Below, piece by piece: positions 1 to 10,968 of a stretch of DNA of 64,000 bases (the stretch's first letter is position 1; each line of letters opens with the position of its first letter). The notes below the pieces were generated by a model. That model was given only the letters and a program-made list of their open reading frames with translations, had not been told where the DNA came from and did no database searches. The stretch comes from Pyrrhosoma nymphula (Eukaryota > Arthropoda > Insecta > Odonata > Coenagrionidae): contig OY754332.1 of assembly GCA_963573305.1 (NCBI GenBank), positions 46,971,559 through 47,035,558 of the forward strand, read 5' to 3'. Position numbers and translations under genes: made by a program.

Positions 1-299
1 ATTCAGCAAAATGTCTTAAATTCAGCAAGTTCTCGGAATTAAACTTCCCAGACTTTTCCAGTAACAAGAAAGAAGAAGAAGAAGAGTTTTCAGGAAAATT
101 TGCTGAATTTAAGCAAGTTTTCCTTGCTTAAAATTTTGAGCTTACCAGATTTGCCTAAAAGTTGGTGCAACTTCAGTTAAGGAAACCTTTCTGAATTTCA
201 GCAAATTTGGGGGAAAATAATTTAGTGTAGGAAAAATCCCAAGAAGTATTTTCTTCGGTTTCACACGGTAAGAAAAAAATTTGCTAGCTTGCGTGCATG

Positions 300-460
300 T
301 GATATGTGATAAAATTTTGGGATAAAATAAATGAAGCGAATACATGCATTCAATGTCCTTCGAAGTTTTAAGTTTAGGTCTTTCCGAATAGTGCAATAAG
401 TAACACTGCAGTAATCGAATATTGGTAATATAAGTAAGCTAACAAGTTTATGTCGAATAT
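300..460 (-). pseudogene. LINE reverse transcriptase C-terminal remnant
   Basis: The minus strand encodes a stretch reading HKLVSLLILPIFDYCSV, followed by a Leu/Lys/Arg-rich LKLRRTLNACIRFI segment. This is the pattern after the catalytic domain of CR1/jockey-like LINE reverse transcriptases (SLILPHFDYC..LQ..QN.C.RFI). Only about 50 residues are recognisable. No YADD/FADD motif or endonuclease is nearby, so the copy is heavily truncated. The open frame extends upstream to 734, but that part shows no family features. Element family is not assigned. Confidence 0.6.
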
Positions 461-1470
461 GGGTTGATAGCTTTATTTCGCTTGATTTTACGGAGAATCT
501 TAAAAAATCTTGCGGTAGACCAGGGACACTTGTCCAGTTCTTGTTAGAGTTTGAATGATAATACACGGCGTCAAAACTGCGCACATTTTCATTTATACAG
601 GTGACGGACTTTTCGAAAATTTGCTTACATTCAAAAAATACAGGCGCATGTGCATACGCATTATTCAGCCATGTATGAACAAATATAATAGCGTATTTTT
701 TATTGACCAAATTGGGGCAGCAAAAGATGGTCATAACGCAACTTTCTTAATCCATAAAAATCATTTTAAAAAACAAATGAATATGGGAAAAATAAATAAG
801 CTGCGACGAAAAAAAGGTGACTTTTACCCGAATTTATTTATTATTTTCACGAAAATATTTCGATTCATTTTTTTAAATTTTTCTGCATTACTTCCTAAAA
901 GGTTCATAGAAATAACTTACACTATGATGTTTGTGCCCTTCTTACAATTATATTAACATGAATAGTTCATCTGGCCGGGCTCTTAATAGTAACGGGAAGA
1001 TAATAAAATAAGGCAAGGGATGAAAAACTACTCAAAAAATAAAAATATTAGGAAAATACGTTGTAAAAAGTAAATAACCTCATTGACACAAGCATTTAAT
1101 GACCAATATCTCCTAGAGCATTAATTCTGATTAAATTTCAGAGTCCGAAGAATAAGATCTAGATGCATATAATGGAGGCTATTCCGGCTTCGCTGTCATG
1201 TATTAAAAAAATACAGGGAGTTTTCTTGATACTCCTGTCGGATCTTTATTTCGTGAACGCGAAATCACATACATTACTCTCGTTGTTGGGAGATTCTTTT
1301 ATTTTGTTTGTCAGAAAGAAATTTGAAATGAAAGAAAGAAAATTTCGCTATGCATAACATTTATTCATCGAAATCATTAGTACAAATGGCTAACCTATGA
1401 ACAATTGTTTGGTGACTACTATTATCTGCTTTCCTATGTCAATTTTATATTTCTTGTATTATTAACGTCT
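461..1470. other. AT-rich gap, nothing recognised
   Basis: Several open frames of 60-130 codons occur here, but they have low-complexity AT-driven composition and no motif I recognise. I see no RNA gene or terminal repeat. Confidence 0.5.
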
Positions 1471-1477
1471 AACTCAC

Positions 1478-1650
1478 GTTTTCAGCTCTCCGTAAACATC
1501 TTGATCACTAAAATCGACTGACTCCTTCCGGAGATACAACTGAACAGAGCGCGCGCCGTGCCCACAGAAGCCCAAATTTAGACCCCTCACGCGCAGCGCT
1601 GTGACGTCACCTCGCAACACCCCCTCCGATCGCGACAAACCATTTCCGGT
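1478..1650 (-). promoter_or_regulatory. Candidate minus-strand promoter and first exon in a GC-rich island
   Basis: A short GC- and CpG-rich island sits in AT-rich DNA. It holds a palindromic CRE/ATF site GTGACGTCAC at 1601-1610, beside GCGCAGCGCT (1591-1600) and a GCGCGCGC-like tract near 1550. Reading the minus strand, a strong 5' splice donor (GAAAAC/GTGAGTT) falls with its last exon base at 1478. Promoter elements upstream of a consensus donor suggest a first exon transcribed leftwards, out of the window. The minus frame across it (1474-1659) is open but unrecognised, so coding status is unknown. Confidence 0.4.
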
Positions 1651-1659
1651 AGTCGACAA

Positions 1660-3020
1660 AACGGGCTATTGGGTCATAGTTTTAGATATTCTTTAATCCT
1701 TATAGTTTTTGCACACGAGGCCCTCGAAAGTACACATACATTGGTCGCGGCAAAACCTTACGTGACACCGAGAACCTTACGTGACACCATTCGCATTCAC
1801 ATCAAAAAGATTTTTCGAAAACAGGGCAATAGTATTTGTTAGAATCTCAGATTACAAAAAATGAATAATTCCAAAATTCTTGTCATTTGTACTTTTCTAA
1901 TGGATGGAACAAATACGCTATGGACTAGCATAACCACAAAGAGCAGACATGCTTCACAGTTCTCGTTAATACACATGGTTTATAAAATGTTAATGTTATT
2001 GCTCTTTACCACAATAGCCACATTTTAATATCTTTATTGCTCAAGTTAATGACTGCGGTTGAACCTTAAACCATACACTTCTCCAACTAAAATTACATTA
2101 TTTTTTACCCATAAAAAAACTTGTTGGCCGTAATTAGCCATCCAAAGAATTCAATACGCGAGTCAAAGAGGGCAAAATATTGCCTTTTGTAGCGTGAGTT
2201 CCTCAACTGCAATTAATGAAAAAAGAGCAATTTCCACAAGTATGACATTTATTGCACGACCGGTTTCGCTTTTAACTTTCGCTTTGAGTTCCTCAACTTT
2301 AAAACTTGCGGTTCCTGCTTTCGTAAGTAGAAGAAAATCAATCTTATGATCGCGAGAAAGAAAGGTAATATAATTAAGATCAAAATTAGGGAATGAATAA
2401 AACGGATAAAAACATTTGCCGTAAATATTTAGCTAGAAAATTATTGGATAGATTTTGTATTATCTTCATTTACCAAATGATATGACATGGTAAAGTTCTA
2501 TTCATCCAGCTAATATTTCGTTGCACCTAATTTACGGGGGGGGGGGGGGCTGCGACCGAAGAATTGGCCCACACCAACGCTCTTTTATTTGGTGGTGGTT
2601 CTGGTGTAACATTCAAGTTAAAAAAAAATAGTTATCCTATATTTAGCCCTTTGATTTTATTGACATATTCTTAGTAATTCTAAATTTAGGAGCGTAGTAA
2701 AGGAATGCAAATCAACAGTTTAGGTTATTCAGTAAAAATTTCTCATGAAAAAGCTCTTCGTCAAATAAAAAAGGGGTGACCCTCCTGAATAGGTGCTCGT
2801 TAGAACGTCTTCTATGGAAAGTCTAACCCGTTGCCACAGCCGAGAACACTTCTTTAAAAAAAAAGGGGGAGATTATGCATTTTCAATGCAACGGAAGAAA
2901 TGAGGGCGATTAAGATAGATTTTAAAATAAACATTTGCGTTATTTTAACCGATTCCTTTTCACTGCACTGCGTGACATTCATAGCCAAACACCCAAGCAA
3001 TCCCCATTCTCTCAATTGCA
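1660..3020. other. Non-coding gap
   Basis: No gene is recognised. It contains a GACCGGTTTCG motif at about 2258-2270, the 3' half of a PLE-type hammerhead on the minus strand with no CTGATGA partner, and a 13-base G run near 2537. Confidence 0.5.
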
Positions 3021-3153
3021 CGTATATAGTGTCAGGCCCGTCGCGAGGGCGGGACAGCCGGGGCATTTTGCCCTGGGCGCAGCGAGTTGGGGGCGCGCCG
3101 TGTTCGCCGATAGAAAATCTTTTTAAAATTTTGACAACAACGTTTTCCGCTGT

Positions 3154-3513
3154 GTGGCGCTCTCGGGTCTCTTCAACTCAATGAAGGAGCTCCGGGACAT
3201 CGCGGTGCAAATCTTCTTGCTTTTCAATCTCGTGGCAATGGATGACTCCCGGGAAGAATTTGACTTGGATGATCTTGTTCCTCACGATTTTCACGCGCTC
3301 TTTCTTGATGAGGAATTCCACCCTTATACGCGCGAAGATTTGCAGATGTATGAGAGTGAAGTAGAGATTAGTGATTGTGAGACGTGTGCGAGTAGTCAAA
3401 GTGACAAAACCGACTCGGTAACCGACACCAGCGAGGAAGAAAATATTCAACTGGAGGGTGACCATTTCGTTGAGAACGCAGAAAACAACAAAAGTGAAGA
3501 GAGAGAAGAGTAG
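3154..3513 (+). CDS. Acidic unknown open frame inside the hAT element
   Basis: About 119 residues, unrecognised. The C-terminal half is rich in Asp, Glu and Ser (DSVTDTSEEEN and similar), with a run of aromatic and acidic residues in the middle (FDLDDLVPHDFHALF). A better start may be the Met at 3238, in MDDSREEF; the track start is GTG-like or upstream. It lies in the 5' half of the hAT element, so it may be the N-terminal exon of its transposase or an unrelated accessory sequence. No zinc-finger or BED motif is visible. Confidence 0.3.
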   Translation: MALSGLFNSMKELRDIAVQIFLLFNLVAMDDSREEFDLDDLVPHDFHALFLDEEFHPYTREDLQMYESEVEISDCETCASSQSDKTDSVTDTSEEENIQLEGDHFVENAENNKSEEREE

Positions 3514-3551
3514 TTTCTGAGTGACGACGATTTGGCGACATTTTCTCGCAG

Positions 3552-3740
3552 GTGCCGCGAAAATTCCCGCGCGCGAAATGTAAACAAAGATCGTCAATGT
3601 CTCAAGAACGATTGGTTGCACTGGCAACGTTGTCTATTGAGAATGAGGAAGCTAGAGACTTGAATTTTCAAGAATTAATCAAATCTTTGCAGAAAGTAAG
3701 GCGAGAAAGATTCCATTATAATATGAATATTAAATTATAA
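3552..3740 (+). pseudogene. hAT transposase C-terminal end
   Basis: The frame ends with SQERLVALATLSIENEEARDLN, then FQELIKSLQKVRRERFHYN before the stop. That is the usual tail of hAT transposases of the ZMYM/TTF-type group, where the dimerisation region is followed by RLS.LA.LSIE....DFSELI..F...KARK. Only this tail (about 40 residues) survives. The catalytic RNase-H fold and the ERxFS block are absent. An AATAAA follows within 10 bases of the stop. Confidence 0.6.
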
Positions 3741-3951
3741 TCAATAAAATATCTTTTTTCTGAAAAATGTTTTCTATTATATTTTCCCCAAATACCGGAA
3801 ATCTCCCGATTGGATGTATATCAATGTTATGGGGGGGGGCGATGTTATGTTGCGGAGATGTTATGGGCGATGGCAATGTTATCAATGTTATGGGGCACGA
3901 TCACAGTTTGCCCCGGGCGCCAGATCAGCTAGCGACGGGCCTGTATAGTGT

Positions 3952-6010
3952 GTTGCCAGCGAAATGCGAAATTCCAGTAAAATTTCTAGATAATGGACTA
4001 CTTCACTAAGAAACCGCCATTATTAACCGCAAACTCAACTCTTTACCTTCCAGCTGTTTCTCACTCCATTTCGAAGCACTGTTCTACTTACAGGAACTCA
4101 CCCGTGATAAGACCGTGACGCGTTTCCAGTTTACGCTGAGCGTTCAGTTTTTTCTCACGCGAGAAATATGCTGGGACGCTTAGTCATGCGTCGTCGTTAC
4201 AGAGTCACTTTCAAAAATCGGTCCTTGCAACGAGGGCGGAAATCTGCGTACTCTGCCGGTATCGAACTAAGCTTCTCGTGTACGCGTTCCATGCCTTCTT
4301 GGAGCCAATTTGGCTCATATCACTTGCGCAAATAGTTTGTACTCAAATAGAGTACATTATCCTATGACCTCTGAACATGAACAAAATATCGGAAACAACC
4401 CCGGTGATTCCTAAAATTATTCACCGGCGAAAAAAATGTGAAGCGTCCCAAGGTAGTTTGAGCGAAATATCACTTCACCTAGAATTTGATGAATTTGACT
4501 TAACTTTAAAGATAAAACTCCCATCTTTCCAATGGTATCAAAATATCTTCCCCTTGCCGAACTACTTTTCGAGAAATTTGCCTGAACATGTATGCTGTCT
4601 TACGTGGGATAGATTATGGCTGTGCGCTCTATAGGGAGAATATTTAAAAACGCCTATCTAAGAGAATATCTAAAGCCTATGATACCTATATTTCATAAAA
4701 AACCAACGGTGTGTAGTTTTTATGTTTTATCAACTATTTATAAAATATAGTTTACTACTCCACGCAGTCATTTTTTCAGAATCGCTAACAAACTTGTTGT
4801 GAAAGTGTTTTCATCGTGCGGCATGAGAAAATGAGTCAAGTTAGAGACTTATGGAAACGACGTAAAACGGAATCATATTTCCGTGACCACTATAGTTCAA
4901 TTATTTACCAAGGCTAAAATTGACTGTGGCATTCTGCCCTTGGTAGAAGTTTTTAATGCTCGTATTTATGATAAAGTAAAATACTTTGTTCTTTTCTCAA
5001 ATAATAAATTATGTAGTACGATGCGTCTCGCCGATTTTCGGCATCGCCAGGTATAGAATGTTTACATCGCCGATATACAGCATCGACTTTTTTTCGCTTT
5101 CATTAAAAAACAAATAAATTTTAAAACCGATTTAATTTTGATGGGTATAAATATAGGACTAATGTACACTTAGTTAGTTTAGAAAAAGATTAAAGTTGTG
5201 ATGAAGCCCTGTGATCAGTCTTGAATTTTGGAATTCACATTCCATTTTTCTCCAAGACGCGCTTCTATTCTTCTAACCTGTACACTGACAGTTGGATAGC
5301 AATGTACTTGGCCTAAGCATTTATCATTCTATTCCATGAAAGTAACTGCTCTTATTTGATTTCCAAACTTTTTCTGACGTTGTTTTTAAAATATATGATG
5401 TCGCATACTTAACTGAGCCCTATGTAGAAAAGAAGATCGTCCATAATTGTTGATGGTTTTACTATTCTATGCCAAGCAAATGGAGTTCGACCACAATCTT
5501 GAAAAGGGGCAGCACATTACAACAAATGCATATGGTGGTTACCGTGGCTGTACACATAATTTACGGTGGCAGAGCACAGTAGTACGAGAGAATCTAGAAA
5601 TTTGGAAGAGGGCAGTTCTCGAAACGAGGCTGCCGAAAGGTTGCAGTGTTTGGAAATGGAGATAAATTAGTGAATTTGAACACTGGAGGGGACGTAAGGA
5701 GAAGGAACAGGTACTTCGTCGATTAAAGACTCGTATGAGCTATTACTAAATTACTGCGCACATCCATTACTGTCAATTTTCCCCTCTACTGTCATCTAGC
5801 TTACCCCGCCGACTACAGCCATGAACTTCTCGAGCGCTGGTTTGTCACAAAAATGCTTAATAAATAAATTAAAAGTCACGATTAACAGTGAAAAGGTGGA
5901 AAGTGATATTCATTGACGATATCACTAGAGAAAATGATGCCTTGCTGATGGCAGTACAATATTTTGGCAATAATAAATCATGATTACACAAAAGATAAAT
6001 ATTTATTTGC
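3952..6010. other. Non-coding gap
   Basis: No gene, RNA or element ends recognised. Open frames at 4377-4634 and 5447-5665 are short and without motifs. Confidence 0.5.
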
Positions 6011-6015
6011 TCTTC

Positions 6016-6506
6016 AACTTCAACTTCATCTACATCTACATCTACATATTACCCCGCAAGCCGCCTCAAGAGGCGTGTGGCGGGGGGTGTTAGGACACCA
6101 GCCGTTTACATATAAAATGGACACGCTCAAATGAAATTACGCCGAACATATTAAAGTCCCTTATTGTTCGGGGGGAAAACGAATTCCCATACCTATCCGT
6201 TCGGCAAAATATCTCTCTTAATTTATCGTTTCTGTCGGACCTGGAAATGTAGTGGGGTTCTAATAGGATGTTCTCCGTGTCGCTCTGAAAGATATCTATT
6301 CTCAATTGTTCAAGTAATCTAAGCCTAGCGCGCAGCCTCCGAGTTTCTAGCGGCTCCCAGCCTAATTCGTTTAACATCTGTGTAACGCTGTCTGTACGCC
6401 CGTAGCTGTTTTTGACGAATCGCGCAGCTTTCCTTTGTATTTTATTAAGTTCCCGGACTAAGTCTTTCTGCACTGGATCCCATATGCGAAACTTATGCAA
6501 TTTCAA
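6016..6506 (-). mobile_element. 5'-truncated LINE with RT C-terminus and hexamer tail
   Basis: On the minus strand an open frame of 138 residues (6506 to 6090) reads NKIQRKAARFVKNSYGRT, then SVTQMLNELGWEPLETRRLRARLRLLEQL. This is the hallmark C-terminal block of LINE reverse transcriptases with the motif QRKAARFV....SVT.ML..LGW..LE.RR. It stops at 6090 and is followed by a GC-rich 3' UTR and a (ATGTAG)n microsatellite tail at about 6020-6045. This is typical of LINE 3' ends that terminate in short tandem repeats rather than poly-A. Everything upstream of the RT C-terminus is missing. Confidence 0.8.
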
Positions 6507-6984
6507 AAAGATGGGGCTTTATACACCGTCAATTGTTCTACGACGTGCGTCAAATCGTTGTACCAATACCTTTTTGGGGAAAAATCTGATAAATTTATGT
6601 ACACAGGAGAAATAGTCACATAGTTATTCTAATGCATCCTCACGGCAAGAAGATATGCTACTCTCGACGCTCATATGCTCGGCACCTTTGTTTTGTTGTC
6701 TTGTTAAAAAGGGCGAAGGGTAGGCTTAATTATTTTTGCGTGGTACATTTCCCTGTAGCAGGCCAATGCGTTTTCGATTTGTTTAAAACATATTTTGAAT
6801 CTCTCCAAACTGGAATCATCCTCTGTGAAAATGTTTACCCCTGCTTAAATTGGGCTGAAGGCATCAGACACGCGTCTTGTCAATTCTTTCTCAGGTGGCC
6901 CCTCAAGAGCAACGGTGTCGTCGGCATCTTGTCTTGAGATCATTACAATCGTCGGTGAAGCTCCAAAAGTCTTCCAATATTTAT
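6507..6984. other. Gap between LINE and Tigger relic
   Basis: No recognisable product. Plus-strand frames here overlap the neighbouring antisense relics and show no motifs of their own. Confidence 0.4.
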
Positions 6985-8000
6985 TCTTTTCAACTTGCGT
7001 TAATCAACATATTGGCGTAATCTTCGTCCATTTCATCGAATCCGAATTCCTTCGCCAGCTAAACAATTTGATGTCACATTTCTTTTTCAGCTGTTGCTTC
7101 TTGGAAACGTCTAGAGCTAATACCTTATGGAGAAATGTTTTTCCAACAACCAATTAGTGTCGATTGTGTCACCTCATATCATGCGGGATCAATGTTGTCC
7201 ACGGCTTTGCTGATGTTGTGGTCTATCCAAAATTCGTGAATTAGTCAATTACTATTCTTTTTTTACCAGTTTATTCATCACTGGACAAACTTAATAAACT
7301 TCAAGCGTTGCTATGACATCATGGTCCATTTTTTGGATCAGCGAAGTAGGATTTGTTGGAAGGAATACCGTTCCAATATTGCCCGTGCAATCATCAACAT
7401 TCACTGAATGACCCCGGGTATTATCTAAAGCTAATAAAGCCTTATTTATGAGACCATTTTCTTCGCTGAAAGTTTTCACCAAAGGTGTATTTATTTTGCT
7501 GTACTTTTTTTTTTAGCTTTGATATTACGTGAACTGTTTCGCCGCTAAAACGTGCAAACCACCCACGACTTGCTTTTAAGGTGTACTCACTCGTTTCCTC
7601 CTCCTTACTCACTTCTCCTTTCTAAACACTTGCTTTTTCTCGTATGTCCTTCCATATTGATTTTGCCTTTTCTTGAATCACTATTAAACTTATTGGAATA
7701 GATTGATGATTTTTGTCTTCTATCCGTATCATGAGAAGGGCCTCCATTAGTTTTTTCCATATCTTCCTTATTTACGCCGAACTCCCTGGAATTAAACTTT
7801 CTGTAAAGTTTTTCATATTCTGTGAATTTGCATGTGAATTTACATGAATACTTCGCTCATTTGTAGGTGGAAAGTCCAACGTCCGTGCAATATTCGCATC
7901 TAGTTCTCCGATTTCGAAAAGGCGGAGAACCTCCGATTTTGCATCTAAAGTGATTGCTTTGCGAGGACTCTTTGTTTACGCACTTCCTGTAGGCTTATCA
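6985..8000 (-). pseudogene. Tigger/pogo-type (CENP-B-like) transposase pseudogene
   Basis: Read on the minus strand in family order but in broken frames: KAITLDAKSEVLRLFEIGE near 7968-7870 (psq helix-turn-helix); IQEKAKSIWKDIREKASV near 7690-7630 and ASRGWFARF near 7580-7550 (CENP-B DNA-binding half); ALLALDNTRGHS..GNIGTVFLPTNPTSLIQKMD in 7482-7291 (the second catalytic Asp and the LPPNTTSLIQPMDQG block); then YEVTQSTLIGCW and LAKEFGFDEMDED towards 6985. The first catalytic Asp region between ASRGWF and LLALDN is deleted, and stops and frameshifts break the rest. Non-functional. Confidence 0.85.
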
Positions 8001-8473
8001 CCCATATTTATGGATATTCGGTAATCTATTGGTTTTAAAATCACTTTTTATGTCTCAACTCAACTTCGCTACGAGGACGCAGAATTGCGTGTAGCAAGCA
8101 AACGATTTCGAATAAAAACCCGACTGACTCAATTCTTGCCTCAAGAATATAGTCAGTAATAGCTATGGAACGATGAACAACAACATGCTTATTGCAGTTA
8201 TTTTATAATGATGGATCCTTTTCCCGTAGGCCAAAGAGGGAGGGGAGCACACGGGATGTTTTTTGGCTCAAATATCACTCTTTCTCAATATCACTCTCCT
8301 CCTCAAGCCCATACTATGTATGTTCTGTCACCACTTGAAACTATATAGCTTACAGAAAAGAGCCACTGAAACATCCGGCTAAAGTGCCAAACAGAGGGCC
8401 GCATGTCGCTCGCTCAAAAGGACGCACGTCGCTCTTCAGCAATGCGGAACGCGTAAATTTTTCCAGGGGGCTA
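8001..8473. other. Non-coding gap
   Basis: Nothing recognised beyond the likely 5' flank of the Tigger relic. Confidence 0.4.
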
Positions 8474-8745
8474 TCTTATAGCAGGATTAAAATACATAAA
8501 TAAAAGAACGAAATTGTTTAATGATTTTCACGCTACTGAAGGGATCACCATGATCTACATGATCACCATGACATTAACGAAGCATATTTTTGTGTTTATT
8601 TATATATGTTTAAATTAGTAGCAGGATTAGCAGCTTATAGCAGGATTAAAATGCATAAATAAAAGAACGAAATCTACATGATCACCATGACATTAACGAA
8701 GCATATTTTTTGTGTTTATTTATATATTTTTAAATTAGTTTAATT
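8474..8745. repeat. Imperfect direct duplication
   Basis: A unit beginning TATAGCAGGATTAAAAT at about 8475 recurs at about 8637. Both share the ATAAATAAAAGAACGAAAT block and the block ending GTGTTTATTTATATAT. The second copy lacks roughly 45 internal bases present in the first (GTTTAATGATTTTCACGC and following). A simple tandem duplication followed by a deletion explains it. Confidence 0.75.
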
Positions 8746-9720
8746 TTTTTTTTTTCAATTTAACCGGGAAATTTTTTCGACGGCTCATGCTTATATATAT
8801 TTATTTGGAATACATGCGATCATGATTTTTAAAATCGCGGGCACGTTTGCTACGTGGTTTCCAAGTTGTGGTTGTTCAAAGTTGGGCTACCGTTTATTTG
8901 GCGTAAAAAACTGAGACTTTTTCAATCGAAGCCCCATAAAAATATTGAAGTAATGCTAAATAATGTTGATACCTAACTTTGGACGCATAAATTATTTATC
9001 TTTCATACGAAGTTTATTTTGTTGCAATAACACCATCTTATAACGCCTCAAATCGAGTGCTTCGACTTTTTGCATGACAGATAATAATAATTATAATAAA
9101 TTTTATTCCACAACATCATATACATTTTAAATTGACATTGACCCTTAAAATTGGGAATATAGGTACCCCTATGGAGAAACTGCCAACGGTGTCACTCGTC
9201 GTGTTCATCACGAAGTAGAAAGTGGATCGCGAAAGATATTACTTAGGAGTGACATGAGTCTTCCTTTGATATCGAGTTAAAGAAGAAAAGCGTCTACTAG
9301 CGCAGGACAACCCGGAGGTGGCGCCTACCCGATGGCTTAATCCGTGGAATCCTAAGGGCGTTGGAAGGGTAAGGGTTATGGGAACAAAAGGTCACGCCGT
9401 TTGGCGCCAGAATCACATGCCGGAGGGACGGACCCCATTATGAAACCTGGTATTTATTCACTCAAGAGGTGGTATGACACACTCAAGTTAGTAACAACAT
9501 AACGACCGTTCAAAAGCGAGATTATACGTATTAAATTAGGACTGAAAAACTGCAAATTTTGCAGACATAAACATCGCCGAGCATTTTTACACTCTTTACC
9601 AGTTATCACTCAGGATCATTAAATCTTTTCTGACTGCCAATTTAGTAAGCTTTAAATCACCAAAGTCTCTTTCGTGATTCCAGAGGCTTTGATGCAGCTT
9701 CAAAAAATTTGAGAATCACA
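8746..9720. other. Non-coding gap
   Basis: Starts with a poly-T tract near 8740. A (TAA)n-like tract at about 9080-9100 next to moderately GC-rich sequence (9170-9430) could be a degraded SINE or LINE tail on the minus strand, but no diagnostic box or protein motif is visible. Confidence 0.35.
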
Positions 9721-9721
9721 T

Positions 9722-10006
9722 TTACCTTTCTCTTTCCTCTGGGTCTAAAATCAAACCCTTTATTCTACCCCTGCCTTGCATCAATTTTATAAGCTGCTCT
9801 TTGATATTATATCGCATACATTCGCGGAGTTCATCGTTTAGGCTCTTAATTTTTCTGGTCCTCTCCCGTGCCTGTTGGTTGTTTGGCGACAGCAGTTTTG
9901 CTGGCACTCCTGCCCCGCTGACCCTTGTTCCATCCAATATAAGCCACACCGTCATCATGACTCGATTAGGTCCGCTACTTTTAATATCTTTGATTGTACT
10001 AAGCAA
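9722..10006 (-). CDS. Possible internal exon of an unknown minus-strand gene
   Basis: An open minus-strand stretch of about 94 codons with protein-like composition: a hydrophobic start (VMMTVWLILDG), then a charged, helix-prone part (QQARERTRKIKSLNDELRECMRYNIKEQLIKLMQGRGRIKG). On the minus strand it is bounded by a TTGCTTAG acceptor-like sequence near 10000 and by a donor-like AAAG/GTAAATG at about 9726. GC content is above that of its surroundings. No family is recognised and no partner exon was found, so it may be a chance open frame. Confidence 0.25.
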   Translation of the reverse strand: MLSTIKDIKSSGPNRVMMTVWLILDGTRVSGAGVPAKLLSPNNQQARERTRKIKSLNDELRECMRYNIKEQLIKLMQGRGRIKGLILDPEERER

Positions 10007-10049
10007 TTTTTATTTCATTCAAATAGGGAGTTATATTTTTGACATGTAA

Positions 10050-10706
10050 TAAATGCACAATTAAAACGATTTACAGTGCTTAAAATTACATGGAAGCATG
10101 GCGGCGTGAGGGTGAGGGTAGTCATTTTGTACCGCATAAGCTAAAGGACGAACCTTAAGAAGCTAAGGAAAGGTTGAACTAATGTTAAATAATAAAGTGA
10201 GGGCTGAGGTTAGAATCAAACTAATGCTGCTTGCAACGCAGATAACCAGATAACGCTTAATATCGAAACGGTTACCTCACAGCGGATATTGGAATGCTGG
10301 TGAGTGTTCACGTGGTGACTTGAGAATTCCTTAGCGCAAATGAAATGATATCAAAATGGATGCAGAAAAAAATTAGCTTTACTTGCATTTTGCATTACTT
10401 TCCAACAGTGATGAGGGCGAAAAAGTCGTAGAGATGATTCATCGCCGTTCGGTAGTGAAGAAGATGAAGATGACAGTCCACCCTATAACTGTGGCGGATG
10501 GGATATGAGGAGAAACTCAATACACTCCTCGTTTCCAAAATTATGAAAAGAGTAACCATTCGATATTCTTCGGCATAATTTTATTACCTCATCAGGCATC
10601 CCATTCTTCCCCCTCAAGTAAACTCTTTATTACTACTTATTTATTTGAATAACATACCCGGTGAAGAAGATTGTTGTAAACTTCGCAAGTATTTATGTGA
10701 CAGCGG
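10050..10706. other. Non-coding gap
   Basis: No gene or element recognised. Confidence 0.45.
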
Positions 10707-10719
10707 AAATACCGGAGTT

Positions 10720-10955
10720 TAAAATCAATGGTATGCGAGTTTACTTCGTAGAATGAATGCATTTTAGGTAAAATGAAAACTTGGTTATATTCTACACAAT
10801 TTTATTAAGAACACGACCGGTTTCGACCTTTTCAGGTCATTCTCAAGTGTAACACTGTTAACAAGTGTTACACTTGAGAATGACCTGAAAAGGTCGAAAC
10901 CGGTCGTGTTCTTAATAAAATTGTGTAGAATATAACCAAGTTTTCATTTTACCTA
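10720..10955. mobile_element. PLE/hammerhead-related palindromic insertion with 13-bp target duplication
   Basis: The 13-mer AAATACCGGAGTT occurs at 10707-10719 and again at 10956-10968, bracketing this segment. Nearly all of the segment is an exact inverted repeat: arms 10761-10856 and 10864-10959, 96 bases each, around the 7-base loop GTTAACA. Each arm carries GACCGGTTTCGACC (on the opposite strand GGTCGAAACCGGTC), the GAAAC plus stem III plus GUC-cleavage half of PLE-type hammerheads. The canonical CTGATGA half is replaced by a CTTGAGAATGA-like stretch. Perfect arms and an intact duplication point to a young insertion. Confidence 0.75.
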
Positions 10956-10968
10956 AAATACCGGAGTT

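Larger units (their letters stand above)
3033..3943. mobile_element. hAT-superfamily element, internally deleted, 911 bp
   Basis: The ends form short terminal inverted repeats starting CAGGCCCGTCGC, matching over about 14 of 15 bases. They are flanked by a perfect 8-bp duplication TATAGTGT (3025-3032 and 3944-3951). An 8-bp duplication and a CAG-type terminus are hAT hallmarks. Inside are an acidic open frame (3154-3513), a frame ending like a hAT transposase C-terminus (to 3740) and an AATAAA signal just after the stop. Most of the transposase is missing, so the copy is non-autonomous. The perfect duplication suggests fairly recent insertion. Confidence 0.85.

Noticed and set aside
555..956. 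133-codon plus-strand frame
   Set aside because: Overlaps the antisense of the LINE RT remnant and its AT-rich flank; Phe/Lys/Ile-rich without motifs.
2239..2275. GCGAAACCGGTCGTG (minus) as a hammerhead
   Set aside because: Only the 3' half is present; no CTGANGA core upstream, so at most a PLE relic.
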